Notes under the pieces: model-generated
Seen by the model: the letters and a program-made list of their open reading frames with translations, nothing else
The model's database searches: none
What the model was told of the DNA's origin: nothing
From: Chengkuizengella sediminis
GTDB lineage: Bacteria > Bacillota > Bacilli > Paenibacillales > KCTC-33759
Length of the DNA: 64,000 nt
Assembly (NCBI RefSeq): GCF_010078385.1
Contig: NZ_SIJC01000007.1
Location: 124,001-188,000, forward strand
Reading direction: 5' to 3'
Translations under genes and position numbers: made by a program
In this document: positions 45,163 through 54,606 of the stretch, piece by piece
Layout: every line of letters begins with the position of its first letter
How positions within the stretch are numbered: the first letter of the stretch is position 1

Positions 45163-46149
45163 ATGGAGCGTGAATTAGCATTAGAAATTGTAAGAATTAC
45201 AGAGTTAGCTGCATTAGCATCTGCTCCTTGGATGGGACGCGGTAATAAAGAGGGGGCTGACCAAGCAGCTACCTCTGCTATGAGATATATATTAAATTCA
45301 GTATCTATGAAAGGTACAGTTGTTATAGGTGAGGGTGAAATGGATGAGGCACCTATGTTATATATAGGCGAAAGTGTTGGGAGTGGAGCAGGTCCTGAAC
45401 TAGACGTTGCAGTTGATCCTTTAGATGGTACAGAAATAGTAGCCAAGGGACTCAATAATGCCCTTGCTGTGATTGCAGTAGCAGATAAAGGGAATTTACT
45501 TCATGCCCCCGATATGTACATGGAAAAATTAGCGGTTGGACCTGAGCTTGTGGGAGTTCTAAGTATTGATGATCCTTTAAAAGATATGATTACTAAAGCT
45601 GCTAAAGCTTTAAATAAAAGAATTCCCGATTTATCAGTTACAATATTAGACCGTGAACGTCATCAGCATTTAATATTACAACTACGTCAAATCGGTGTCC
45701 GAATCAAATTATTAACCGAAGGGGATGTAGCAGGTGCCATAGCTCCTTCATTACCAGAAGCAGGAGTTGATATGTATATTGGTTCTGGTGGTGCTCCAGA
45801 AGGAGTATTAGCTGCTGCAGCCCTTCGTTGCTTAGGTGGAGAGATACAAGGGAGACTGATGTCTGGGACTCAAGAAGAATATGACCGTTGTAAAAAAATG
45901 GGATTTGAAAGGCCGTGTCAGGTCTTAACGATGGACGATATGGTTGGAACGGACGATGTCATTTTTGCTGCAACAGGTGTTACTGAAGGTGATTTTTTAA
46001 GTGGGGTTCGTTATCTTTCAGGTCAGAGAGCAGAAACGGATTCAATCGTTATGAGGTCCAAAACAAGGACGGTAAGAAATATCAAATCTATTCATTACTT
46101 ACCTAATAAAGAATTTTTTAAAGAAAAAGAAATTTCGTTAGTGGAATGA
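45163..46149 (+). CDS. glpX: Class II fructose-1,6-bisphosphatase
   Basis: This 328 aa GlpX-type phosphatase catalyses the last specific step of gluconeogenesis. Metal and substrate motifs are WMGRGNKEGADQAATSAMR, VIGEGEMDEAPMLYIGE, LDVAVDPLDGTEIVAKG and IGSGGAPEGVLAAAALRC. AAGGAGAGGG precedes ATG 45163. The 108-bp gap to the PPDK regulator has no CcpN-like motif that I can see, so it may be read through from the same operon or have its own promoter. Confidence 0.94.
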   Translation: MERELALEIVRITELAALASAPWMGRGNKEGADQAATSAMRYILNSVSMKGTVVIGEGEMDEAPMLYIGESVGSGAGPELDVAVDPLDGTEIVAKGLNNALAVIAVADKGNLLHAPDMYMEKLAVGPELVGVLSIDDPLKDMITKAAKALNKRIPDLSVTILDRERHQHLILQLRQIGVRIKLLTEGDVAGAIAPSLPEAGVDMYIGSGGAPEGVLAAAALRCLGGEIQGRLMSGTQEEYDRCKKMGFERPCQVLTMDDMVGTDDVIFAATGVTEGDFLSGVRYLSGQRAETDSIVMRSKTRTVRNIKSIHYLPNKEFFKEKEISLVE

Positions 46150-46170
46150 TTTTTCAATAATTTATATATT

Positions 46171-46362
46171 TTAATCAAATTGATTAAGAAATAAGGCATT
46201 GTTCGCCACACGTTTCTTAATGAAACGATGATCTTGTTCCACTATATTATTGAGATATTTCACTTGCCTTATTTGGTTTACAAGTTTATCTCTCGATTCA
46301 CTTTGACAAATATCAATCGCTTTTCCGTCTGTTTGGATGGATATTAATCGAGAGATAAGTTT
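46171..46362 (-). pseudogene. IS6-family transposase remnant (C-terminal end)
   Basis: On the minus strand, one frame open only between stops reads DKLVNQIRQVKYLNNIVEQD then HRFIKKRVANNALF. The KYLNNIVEQDHRFIKKR block is the conserved C-terminal signature of IS6/IS240-type DDE transposases, including the catalytic Glu. The rest of the gene and the terminal repeats are missing, so it is a dead relic. Confidence 0.65.
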
Positions 46363-46378
46363 TCACAAAATAGATTGT

Positions 46379-46813
46379 TTACTCTATTTGATCTAAAAGG
46401 AAAGGGAATGAAAATTCATCATCTACAAAAATTCCACTTCCATATCTGCCTCTAGCAATAACAAAAACTAAATTCCCTCCATTAAGACGTTCGATTTCTG
46501 GTGATAAATCTTCAAAAATAAACCTTGCTATACTTTCTATACTAGGGTCAAAATCAACTCTTAGAATCGGAAGTACTGGTCCAAGCTTTGGAACAGTAGC
46601 ACCTTTCATAGCAAGTGTTCTTTGCCTCCATTTAATACCTATTCTTTTATCAAACAATTGCTGCGCAGCGGTGATATCCACGATAATAGCACTTTCTTCT
46701 TCTCCTTCAGCAACTCCTAAAACGATGTCAAAAATAGGAATGCTAGCAAATCCGAAATTGGTAACAAATTGAGTCATAACAATGGGTACAACTGCTGTTA
46801 CAATTCTAGGCAT
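46379..46813 (-). CDS. Hypothetical protein
   Basis: This 144 aa protein has an excellent AAGGAGG site 7 nt before ATG 46813. It begins MPRIVTAVVPIVMTQFVTNF and continues with beta-like strands (FDIVLGVAEGEEESAIIVDI) and ends FVDDEFSFPFLLDQIE. The hydrophobic start is too polar for a clear signal. I recognise no family; it may be a phage-type or spore structural protein, but nothing in the sequence decides. It abuts the IS6 remnant, so acquisition with a mobile element is possible. Confidence 0.6.
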   Translation of the reverse strand: MPRIVTAVVPIVMTQFVTNFGFASIPIFDIVLGVAEGEEESAIIVDITAAQQLFDKRIGIKWRQRTLAMKGATVPKLGPVLPILRVDFDPSIESIARFIFEDLSPEIERLNGGNLVFVIARGRYGSGIFVDDEFSFPFLLDQIE

Positions 46814-47161
46814 TTCTCTACCTCCTTAACTAATTTACATGACATTTTTTTATACACCGTTGGTACTAGTGAGGGGGTTATCTCCTCGTTGATACATTGT
46901 ATGGGGGATAATTTGTCTTTTATTCAGATTTATTTAAGTATTTCCTTCGTAGAATTTGCTTTATGGACTAGTTTCCATATGTTCCAAACCTGTCTCACGG
47001 TATGTTGGATTTGCCAAGCGTTATGCGCAAGAAAAAAAACGCAGGATAAAATCTGCGTTTTTTTCTATATCTTTATGAAATAAAGTATAACGAAAAATAT
47101 AATATGAAACCTTTTCCAGCATATAAAAAAGGTCACACACTTTTTAACTTTTTAGAGGAAT
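46814..47161. other. Intergenic region without a clear gene
   Basis: This is 348 bp between the unknown protein and the SRAP gene. The weak open frames in either direction have no RBS and no recognisable motif. The only clear element is the terminator at 47033-47064. Confidence 0.4.
47033..47064. terminator. Bidirectional intrinsic terminator
   Basis: The 12-bp perfect arms AAAAAAACGCAG and CTGCGTTTTTTT flank loop GATAAAAT. It probably ends the SRAP operon on the minus strand. Confidence 0.8.
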
Positions 47162-47845
47162 TTAAAATAAAAAATGTTCCGTATGTTCTTCGATACAATC
47201 AGGCGAATCATTCTTCACGTTACCAACCACATTGGAAACAGGATAAGCTTTCATTTTATCTGAAGGATAAGGTTTGAACAAAGTCTTAACAGTATCAAAG
47301 TGATAATTTTCATGATCAAGCCATTGATGTTCTTCTTCTTCGTCTAAAATAACGGGCATTCGATCGTGAATGTTAGACAAAAGCTGGTTGGGTTCTGTAG
47401 TGATAATTGTACAACTGTTTAATTTTTCTCCTTCAGCATTTATCCACGTATCATATAATCCAGCTAGTGAAAACAATTTATTATCTTTAAGCTGGATTCT
47501 CATGGGTTGCTTTATTCCGTTTGTTTTTTTCCATTCATAGAAACCATCTACTGGAATGATACATCGTTTATTGTGGACAATTTTTTTGAAAGATGCTTTT
47601 TCTTGTATCGTTTCAGCTCTTGCATTTATAGATTTATACCCAATTTTATCATCTTTTGCCCATGAGGGAACTAGCCCCCACTTCAGTTGTCCTATTCTAT
47701 TTTTCCCTTTGTGTGCAATGATAGAGGTGATCATTTGTCCAGGTGCAGCATTATATCGAGGTATATAACGAAAAGGAACTGATTCTAACAAGTAACGACT
47801 TAATAATTCATCAATTGTAACGGTTATGGTGAATCTTCCACACAT
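47162..47845 (-). CDS. SOS response-associated peptidase (SRAP/HMCES family)
   Basis: This 227 aa DNA-protein crosslinking enzyme shields abasic sites in single-stranded DNA. It begins MCGRFTIT, so that after Met removal Cys2 is the catalytic nucleophile. Further conserved parts are PRYNAAPGQMI with the active Asn, LKWGLVPSWAKD, INARAETIQEKASF, RCIIPVDGFYEWKK and HDRMPVIL with the catalytic His. AGGAGG precedes the start. It lies 11 bp downstream of the nnr gene on the same strand. Confidence 0.93.
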   Translation of the reverse strand: MCGRFTITVTIDELLSRYLLESVPFRYIPRYNAAPGQMITSIIAHKGKNRIGQLKWGLVPSWAKDDKIGYKSINARAETIQEKASFKKIVHNKRCIIPVDGFYEWKKTNGIKQPMRIQLKDNKLFSLAGLYDTWINAEGEKLNSCTIITTEPNQLLSNIHDRMPVILDEEEEHQWLDHENYHFDTVKTLFKPYPSDKMKAYPVSNVVGNVKNDSPDCIEEHTEHFLF

Positions 47846-47856
47846 AATTTCTCCTC

Positions 47857-49395
47857 CTAGAGTTCCTCTATTATATCCCCAGCGATTAACGAATGTTGTG
47901 AATATCTTTTTGAAGCTGCACGATCACCAGCTAATCCATGATGGTATACACCAAGAACTGCTGCTTGTTCAGCAGTGTAATTTTGTGCTAACAATCCAGC
48001 GATCATACCAGCAAGTACATCACCGGACCCTCCAGTGGCCATGCCTGTATTTCCTGTATTATTAATATATACATCTCCATTCGCTGTAGCAACAACGGTA
48101 TGTGCACCTTTAATTACAACAACTATCTTATGTTTAATCGCATATTCTCTAGCAATTTGAATTCGATTCTCCTGAACTTCATTGATTGTACAATTTAAAA
48201 GTCTTGCCATTTCTCCAGGATGTGGAGTGAAAATGACAGGTGTATCTTTACGATCCCATTTTTCAAAATGTTCAGCATCTGAAATGATATTTAAAGCATC
48301 AGCATCCATAACTAAAGGACACTCTATCCGTTCCCAAAGCTTACGAAGCCACAGATCATCTTCTTTAAACCTTCCTAATCCAGGTCCAATCACAAGGGCT
48401 TGTTTATTTTCACTTAATTGTATAATATCTTCTGCTGATTGAACATTCCATTCTCCACTTTTTTTGTCCTCAACAGGCACTAACATCACTTCAGGTAAGA
48501 TTCCTAACATTTGGTTCGCTATCGTTCGTGGCAAAGACCAAGTAACTAATCCACAGCCAGCTCTCAAAGCTGATTTAGAGCAAAGTAGACCAGCACCACT
48601 CATTTGTAATGTTCCTGCTACAACCAGGGCATGACCATAAGTCCCTTTATGTGTATTAGATTCTCTAGGCAGATTCATATTTACGTTAAGTTTTTTTTCA
48701 AAAACAGAAGTTTGAAGTGAAAAGGTTTGTATTGAATATTGTTTAGTTGTTGATATCGGGATGCCAATAGGTTTTACTATAACATCTCCTGCTATTTCTG
48801 CGCCTGGTGATTGGACAAGACCACATTTTAAAAAGGCTAAAGTTATCGTTTTCTCTGCTTTGATACAAGGTTGATAAAGGATTCCCGTATCGGCATCAAG
48901 TCCACTTGGGATGTCGATTGAAAAAATAGGCAACTTTGATTCATTTACTTTGTTGATCAAAGAGGCATAAGGTTCTTTTGGGGCACCTTTAGTACCCGTT
49001 CCTAGAAGAGCATCAATAATACCTTCATATCGATTCCAATCAATCGTTTTATTTTGATACACATCTGTTAAGAGTTTTAAGTTTTTCGTGATATTATGTT
49101 GTGTGATCATATCCCCCTTAAATAGGTCTGGGGACTGTGCATATAGGATATCAATCTCAAAACCAGCTTCCATCAAATGTCTAGCAGTAACTAAACCATC
49201 CCCACCATTATTGCCTTTTCCAACAAGAATCAACCATTTTTTGTGGTTTGATCTTTTATGTTTTTTTGTCCACACTAAGATTTCATTAGCCACTTCTCGT
49301 CCCGCATTTTCCATTAATACTAACGATGGAATTCCAATCGTATTTATCGTATAATGATCTAGTTTACGCATTTCATCTGATGTAACTACATACAT
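47857..49395 (-). CDS. nnr: Bifunctional NAD(P)H-hydrate epimerase / ADP-dependent dehydratase
   Basis: This 512 aa metabolite-repair enzyme has two domains. Residues 1-215 are the NnrE epimerase (MRKLDHYTINTIGIPSLVLM, WLILVGKGNNGGDGLVTARH, DIPSGLDADTG). Residues 225-510 are the NnrD dehydratase (GTYGHALVVAGTLQMSGAGL, PVIFTPHPGEMARLL, TGMATGGSGDVLAGMIAGLL). Together they rescue damaged NADHX and NADPHX. GGGAGG precedes ATG 49395. Confidence 0.95.
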   Translation of the reverse strand: MYVVTSDEMRKLDHYTINTIGIPSLVLMENAGREVANEILVWTKKHKRSNHKKWLILVGKGNNGGDGLVTARHLMEAGFEIDILYAQSPDLFKGDMITQHNITKNLKLLTDVYQNKTIDWNRYEGIIDALLGTGTKGAPKEPYASLINKVNESKLPIFSIDIPSGLDADTGILYQPCIKAEKTITLAFLKCGLVQSPGAEIAGDVIVKPIGIPISTTKQYSIQTFSLQTSVFEKKLNVNMNLPRESNTHKGTYGHALVVAGTLQMSGAGLLCSKSALRAGCGLVTWSLPRTIANQMLGILPEVMLVPVEDKKSGEWNVQSAEDIIQLSENKQALVIGPGLGRFKEDDLWLRKLWERIECPLVMDADALNIISDAEHFEKWDRKDTPVIFTPHPGEMARLLNCTINEVQENRIQIAREYAIKHKIVVVIKGAHTVVATANGDVYINNTGNTGMATGGSGDVLAGMIAGLLAQNYTAEQAAVLGVYHHGLAGDRAASKRYSQHSLIAGDIIEEL

Positions 49396-49535
49396 AATTA
49401 AAACCTCCCATCCATGTTCTAACCATCTATAACTTTCATTTTCATATTAGACAAGAACCCACTGTTTTTATTATAATATACGAAAATAAAAAACTTAATC
49501 TAGAATACCAATGTTATTTTATGAGGAGTGTTAAT

Positions 49536-49796
49536 ATGGATTATCAAGATCAAGCCATTAATATAAGTGAAAAACTATCTAAATTCAAAGAGCATTGGAC
49601 TCCTAAAGTGATTAGTGAAATGAATGATTATCAGTTTAAATTAGCAAAATTTTTGGGTGAGTTTGTATGGCATAGTCATAAAGACACCGATGAGGTTTTT
49701 ATTATAATAGAAGGCGAAATGAAAATAGCATTTCGTGATGGAGAAGTTAAACTTTCCAAAGGAGAATTAACTGCTGAAAACGATGTATGGATTTAA
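49536..49796 (+). pseudogene. Cupin-domain protein with internal deletion
   Basis: This 86 aa frame starts at ATG 49536 after GAGGAGTG. The first half is a normal small cupin: KFKEHWTPKVISEMNDYQFK, then WHSHKDTDEVFIIIEGEMKI. After KLSKGEL it jumps straight to TAENDVWI, which looks like the usual C-terminus of these roughly 115-aa cupins. About 27 residues holding the second metal motif (PxGxxH) are missing in frame, so the product is probably non-functional. Confidence 0.6.
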
Positions 49797-49901
49797 AAGT
49801 TATTTTAAAATGGCACAACCCTTAAAAAATGTATTAAAGGATTGTGCGATTTACCTTTTTTACATATTTAAAATTAATAATAAAATATTGGGTGTAGGTT
49901 A

Positions 49902-52175
49902 TTACCTAATAATGAATTTATCATTATTCATGGTGTTAGGTAAATTTACTAAGTTACGGATATATATGGCTAATTGAGCAGTAGTTACTGACTCTTGTGG
50001 GTGAATCTCACCGTTTTCATTTTTTGTAATAAGCCCTAAGGCATCTGCAAGTTCAACTTGATCTTCATATTTGTCAGAAATGAGATGACTATCAGTGAAG
50101 TTGGAGATAGACAGTTCTTGTTCTAAGATAGCTTCTGAATCTAGCAATCGAACAAACCAATAGGCAAGTTTTTCTCTCGTTAGTGATTCATCAAGATTGA
50201 AAGTTTCTTGTTCCGTATCAATGATTCCTTTATCTGCAGCACTTTCAATAAATGGATATGCTGCCATGTCAGGCTGAATGTTATGGAAAGTTTGAAATCC
50301 TGATAAACCATCAGGATAGTTGTTAATATAATCTTTATTGTATAAAGATTTTACGAGTATACTTATTCCTTGTTCAACTGTTAATGCATGATCCGTTTGT
50401 ACCTGCCCATTTTTATCAGGCATAATGATTTCAGATTGTATCATATAATTAATTTCATCTTCTGCCAAAGAATGATTTACCTTGATATCAGGGACTTCAA
50501 AGGTATCTACACCATATAACTTTACAATTTCACCTGTTGTCGCATCCACATATTGTACTTTGAAATTTATTCCGTAGATTAAATTATAGTGTGCCTGTTT
50601 CAAATCCTCATAATAATCATTGTATTTGTGTTCATAATATAAATCTGTGGACATTTGATCTAGATATGCAGAGAAAGCTTCCTCCTGACTTATAACAATG
50701 TCACCGATAGGAAATTGATCCATGTCATCAAGACTCATAAAATATTCTATTAATTTTCCATTCTTTTTGGAAACTATAACGTTGATTTCATCCCCTTCAT
50801 AAGGAATCCCGTTGATTAATCTGTGAAATTCAAAACTATAATTTTCATTTCTAGTGGAATAATCTTTAGGATGATCTCTCCACACAATATCTTGAGAATT
50901 GACAGGGGAAAGCTGGTTTATATATTCCATTGCAAATTCTCTAGCTTCATTTATTGATAACTCGGACACTTCATTAGTATTTGGCGTATTTAATTTATCA
51001 GTTGAACTCAAGTAATAGAAGTCTCCGGTGTCACCATCAATCATCATCTCGCCATTATTATTATTCACATTGAATGATATAGAGTATTTTAAGTTTTTTT
51101 CTAATTTTAGTTCTTCTATTTTATCAATTTCTATTTCTGATTGTTCCACCTTTAATATTTGCTCCAATATTTTTAAGACGTATTGTTCTGTATTGCCTTT
51201 AATGAAACTATACGTCGATTTGTCAGTAGATTTAGATAAAGGTTGATATGTGGAGATAGAATTTAGTTCACTAATATCCATGGACTCTCCGTCAATATAG
51301 TATGTTCCTTCTATGGCATTGATCTTATTTACAGAAGGATCTACGGCATAAGCTAAATAAATATCTTTGCTCGAAGGTGAGTTCCATTCGCTAATATATT
51401 TTAGCTGTACATTTAATTCATTTTTCAGTTGCTGCTTAATTTCATCTTCACTTAACATGTTGCTTGGAGAATCATACGTATGATCTTGTAGGGAGGAATA
51501 ATAACTCTCATAAGGTTGATTATAATAGTTATAACTTCTGATCCTTCCATCACCTTGAACGAGTATCCAACCTCCCTGATCTGAAATGCGTATACCATTC
51601 TTCATTTTATAAAATTCATACTCTGTTTGAAGAATTTCGGTTAAAGGTCTTTGAAAGTCGTGATAATAACTATACTTCATGCCATAATCACTCATATCAT
51701 ATATTTGATTTAAAAATTCCTCAGCAATATCTCTACTTTCTTCAAGATCAACTTTGGGAGGGAATGAATTCCCTTTTGTTGCTGCATCGCCACCAAAGGA
51801 GGCAGCAATTAAAGTTAGCTCTTTTCCATAAAATATAAATGTACCTCTTAAATCTGGAGGAATATACTGTTCACCATTTTCACGATAATATAATTTAAAT
51901 TCATCCTTTTTAGAAGGATCCTTTCCATCAAAAGTAAATTCTTCTAGATTAGCTGATGCCAATACATTTGGATACATTTGTTTTACTCTAATTACTAAGT
52001 CTTCTTTTGTTATTTTAGCTGTTTCTTCAACTTGTTGATTTTCTGAGTTGTTTTCATGATCAATTGATTTATTTAAGCTGGTTTCTACTTGTGGATCTGT
52101 ATAATTCCCCGGAAAATAAATGTACAAAATACTAAAAAGAGCTAGACTTAGAATGAAACTCAATATTATTTTCAT
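49902..52175 (-). CDS. Exported YcdB/YcdC-repeat protein with C-terminal SLH domains
   Basis: This 757 aa surface protein has a signal anchor (IILSFILSLALFSILYIYF, residues 3-21). The long middle (about 50-560) has repeated PepSY-like YcdB/YcdC modules, for example DLEESRDIAEEFLNQIYDMS and SINEAREFAMEYINQL. From about residue 580 come S-layer-homology repeats: LTVEQGISILVKSLYNK, ESAADKGIIDTEQETF, LTREKLAYWFVRLLDSE and ADALGLITKNENGEIHPQES. It is likely held on the pyruvylated wall polymer. It lies 52 bp after the M56-Kelch gene and may belong to its regulon; this is inferred from position. Confidence 0.85.
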   Translation of the reverse strand: MKIILSFILSLALFSILYIYFPGNYTDPQVETSLNKSIDHENNSENQQVEETAKITKEDLVIRVKQMYPNVLASANLEEFTFDGKDPSKKDEFKLYYRENGEQYIPPDLRGTFIFYGKELTLIAASFGGDAATKGNSFPPKVDLEESRDIAEEFLNQIYDMSDYGMKYSYYHDFQRPLTEILQTEYEFYKMKNGIRISDQGGWILVQGDGRIRSYNYYNQPYESYYSSLQDHTYDSPSNMLSEDEIKQQLKNELNVQLKYISEWNSPSSKDIYLAYAVDPSVNKINAIEGTYYIDGESMDISELNSISTYQPLSKSTDKSTYSFIKGNTEQYVLKILEQILKVEQSEIEIDKIEELKLEKNLKYSISFNVNNNNGEMMIDGDTGDFYYLSSTDKLNTPNTNEVSELSINEAREFAMEYINQLSPVNSQDIVWRDHPKDYSTRNENYSFEFHRLINGIPYEGDEINVIVSKKNGKLIEYFMSLDDMDQFPIGDIVISQEEAFSAYLDQMSTDLYYEHKYNDYYEDLKQAHYNLIYGINFKVQYVDATTGEIVKLYGVDTFEVPDIKVNHSLAEDEINYMIQSEIIMPDKNGQVQTDHALTVEQGISILVKSLYNKDYINNYPDGLSGFQTFHNIQPDMAAYPFIESAADKGIIDTEQETFNLDESLTREKLAYWFVRLLDSEAILEQELSISNFTDSHLISDKYEDQVELADALGLITKNENGEIHPQESVTTAQLAIYIRNLVNLPNTMNNDKFIIR

Positions 52176-52227
52176 TAATTTCTTAACTCCTATCTTTAAA
52201 ACAATATATTTATAAAAACCATCTGAA

Positions 52228-54525
52228 TTACTTCATAAAATCATATACTTCTACTGATCTTGAACCATATTGTTCTTGTGTATATCCTCCTAATACATAT
52301 AGTTTATCATCGATGAGTTCTGTTGCTTGACCATATCTTGCATGATTCATATTAGTAACCTCTGTCCACTTGTCTGTTTCAGGATCATAAACTTCAACGT
52401 TTGATAAATGATTATAATCATAATACCCACCGATTGCGTAAATTTTCTCATCGATCACTTCAGTTGCATGGTTATCTCTAGGTTGATTCATACTAGTTAA
52501 TTGTGTCCATGTATCCGTTTGTGGATCATAAACTTCTACACTTGATAAATAATTTTCTTTTCTATATCTCATAAAATTTCCATTAAATCCACCTACTACA
52601 TAGAGCTTTTCATCGATGACTCCTATTGAAAAATCTTCTCTTGGTTTATTCATGTTAGCTAACAGTGTCCAAGTATCCGTCTCTGGATCATATACTTCCG
52701 TACTCGATAAAGTGTAGTCACCTCGACCACCTATAGTATAAATTTTCCCATCGATTACTTCAGTTGCAAATCTAAATCTAGCTTCGTTCATACTAGTTAA
52801 TTGTGTCCATGTATCGGTTTGAAGATCATAAACTTCTACACTTGAAAGGACACTATAATCTACTTGATTTCCATCCCCACCAACTATATAGATTTTTCCA
52901 TCAATGACTTCTGCTGAATGGTTGCCTCTAGCTTGATCCATACTAGTCAATTGTCTCCAAGTATCCGACTGTGGATCATACACTTCTACGTCTGATAAAT
53001 AACGATAATCTTCTCCATCATATCCATACCCACCAACTACATAAATTTTACCATCGATCACTTCAGTTGTATGGTTATTTCTAGCTTGATTCATACTAGC
53101 CAATTGTGTCCAAGTATCCGTTTGTGGATGATACACTTCTAAGCTTGATGAATACACATAAACTCCATCTTTAATTACAGATCCTCCAACAATATAAATG
53201 TTGCCATCGATGACTACTGATGCATTATCAGGATAACCTGCTTGATTCATACTGGAAACCTCAGTCCAAGTCCCTATTGTATCTATTGTCAGATTTTCTG
53301 GATTACTTTCTTCTGTTTCATGATCTGATTGAATGTTGCCAACTACTGATTGAGATGCGTCTTGACCATTGTTATTTAAATCAAATACTGTGAATCCAAC
53401 AAGAATAATACTTGCGGTTATCATAATAGAGAGCATAATCCATTTCCGAGATTGTTTTTTAAACATATTAATTCTCTTCATTCTTGATTTCATATCTGAA
53501 AGACCAGCGGACATCCCTATGGAACTAGGAATGAAGGTTGGTTTTGATACTTTTCCTAAAACACTTAATAAAGTGTTGCCATATGCCAGGTGTTCGTCTT
53601 TTTTTAGTTGAGATAAAACGGAGGCATCACACGATAACTCACAATCTTTACGCAATTGATAGAAGCTGTACCAAATAATAGGGTTAAACCAATGAATGGC
53701 TAAAACTATGATACTCATCCATTGAATAAGCACATCCTTTTTTTTGAAATGTGTTAACTCATGCAACAACACATACTTCTTTTCATTTTTTGACAAGCTT
53801 TCTAATAATGGTTTAGAAATCACAATTTTAGGTACTAAAAAACCAATTATCGATGGCGAGTCTATCTTGTCATCATTTATTATTTGTATATTTGAACTTA
53901 CCTTTAATTTCTTTTTACATGCTTCTAACAGAGATAAAATGTCAACATCTTTACATTTCGGTTGTTTCGATAATCTCCAGTTATAATCGATATTTTCGAT
54001 CAAAAAGAATATAAAAACCATCAACACACCAAACAACCACAACATCCCTAATGAACTTAGATTAAAAATATTGAATTTTATTTGTTTAACAGCCACACTT
54101 TCTGAGATTGAATCCTTTTCACCCACTTCCATAATTTCTTTATTGAAATTCGTCAATGTTAGATTCGTCATTGTTTGAATAGCAACAGGCGGTTCATTCA
54201 TTTCATTTATAGTTATATTCTCATTTTTACCTTTAATGTTTTCCATATTTAAGGGAGGTGATGTTGTTTGATTCCTAACAGGAGTTTCAATAGGTTCATT
54301 TATCTTAAATTCTGAAAAAGTGGGGAAGTATTGAACTAAACTCAATGAACTTTCAAAACTAAAAGGAATCAGAAGCCTTATAATCAATATAAGCCAAATG
54401 TAATAGTGCCAATGTGCAGAGAGTTTATCGTTCAGAACTCTTTTTATAAAGAGAATGAGGACTGCTATAATACCCCCTATAAGAGAAAAATTTAAAACAA
54501 TTGAAAATAAATTTTGTACATCCAT
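52228..54525 (-). CDS. M56 (BlaR1/MecR1-type) membrane peptidase fused to a Kelch-repeat propeller
   Basis: This protein of about 765 aa starts at ATG 54525 with GGTGA upstream; the frame is open 13 codons further up. Membrane segments lie at residues 8-25 and 40-60 and near 160-180. A zinc metallopeptidase motif VLLHELTHFKKKD gives His255, Glu256 and His259, followed by WFNPIIWYSFYQLRKDCELSCDA-type M56 sequence and a last helix near 380-400. In place of the penicillin-binding domain of BlaR1, the outer part (about 435-765) carries seven Kelch repeats of the type EVIDGKIYVVGG...VEVYDPQTDTWTQL. It pairs with a BlaI-type repressor 42 bp upstream. A signal-sensing protease is inferred; the ligand is unknown. 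Confidence 0.88.
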   Translation of the reverse strand: MDVQNLFSIVLNFSLIGGIIAVLILFIKRVLNDKLSAHWHYYIWLILIIRLLIPFSFESSLSLVQYFPTFSEFKINEPIETPVRNQTTSPPLNMENIKGKNENITINEMNEPPVAIQTMTNLTLTNFNKEIMEVGEKDSISESVAVKQIKFNIFNLSSLGMLWLFGVLMVFIFFLIENIDYNWRLSKQPKCKDVDILSLLEACKKKLKVSSNIQIINDDKIDSPSIIGFLVPKIVISKPLLESLSKNEKKYVLLHELTHFKKKDVLIQWMSIIVLAIHWFNPIIWYSFYQLRKDCELSCDASVLSQLKKDEHLAYGNTLLSVLGKVSKPTFIPSSIGMSAGLSDMKSRMKRINMFKKQSRKWIMLSIMITASIILVGFTVFDLNNNGQDASQSVVGNIQSDHETEESNPENLTIDTIGTWTEVSSMNQAGYPDNASVVIDGNIYIVGGSVIKDGVYVYSSSLEVYHPQTDTWTQLASMNQARNNHTTEVIDGKIYVVGGYGYDGEDYRYLSDVEVYDPQSDTWRQLTSMDQARGNHSAEVIDGKIYIVGGDGNQVDYSVLSSVEVYDLQTDTWTQLTSMNEARFRFATEVIDGKIYTIGGRGDYTLSSTEVYDPETDTWTLLANMNKPREDFSIGVIDEKLYVVGGFNGNFMRYRKENYLSSVEVYDPQTDTWTQLTSMNQPRDNHATEVIDEKIYAIGGYYDYNHLSNVEVYDPETDKWTEVTNMNHARYGQATELIDDKLYVLGGYTQEQYGSRSVEVYDFMK

Positions 54526-54606
54526 GTTTTCACCACACTTTATTAGCGATATGGAAACAATCATAAAATTTTATTAATCTGAGTTTCTCTTATGCGTAAG
54601 TTAGAA

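Noticed and set aside
46769-47083. 104-codon plus-strand frame in the gap before the SRAP gene
   Set aside because: Starts inside the opposite gene, crosses a terminator hairpin, and shows no family motif.
52228-53260. Repeated DNA at about 150-bp spacing resembling an array
   Set aside because: The period is that of the Kelch repeats in the coding sequence; no conserved direct repeat with spacers, so not CRISPR.
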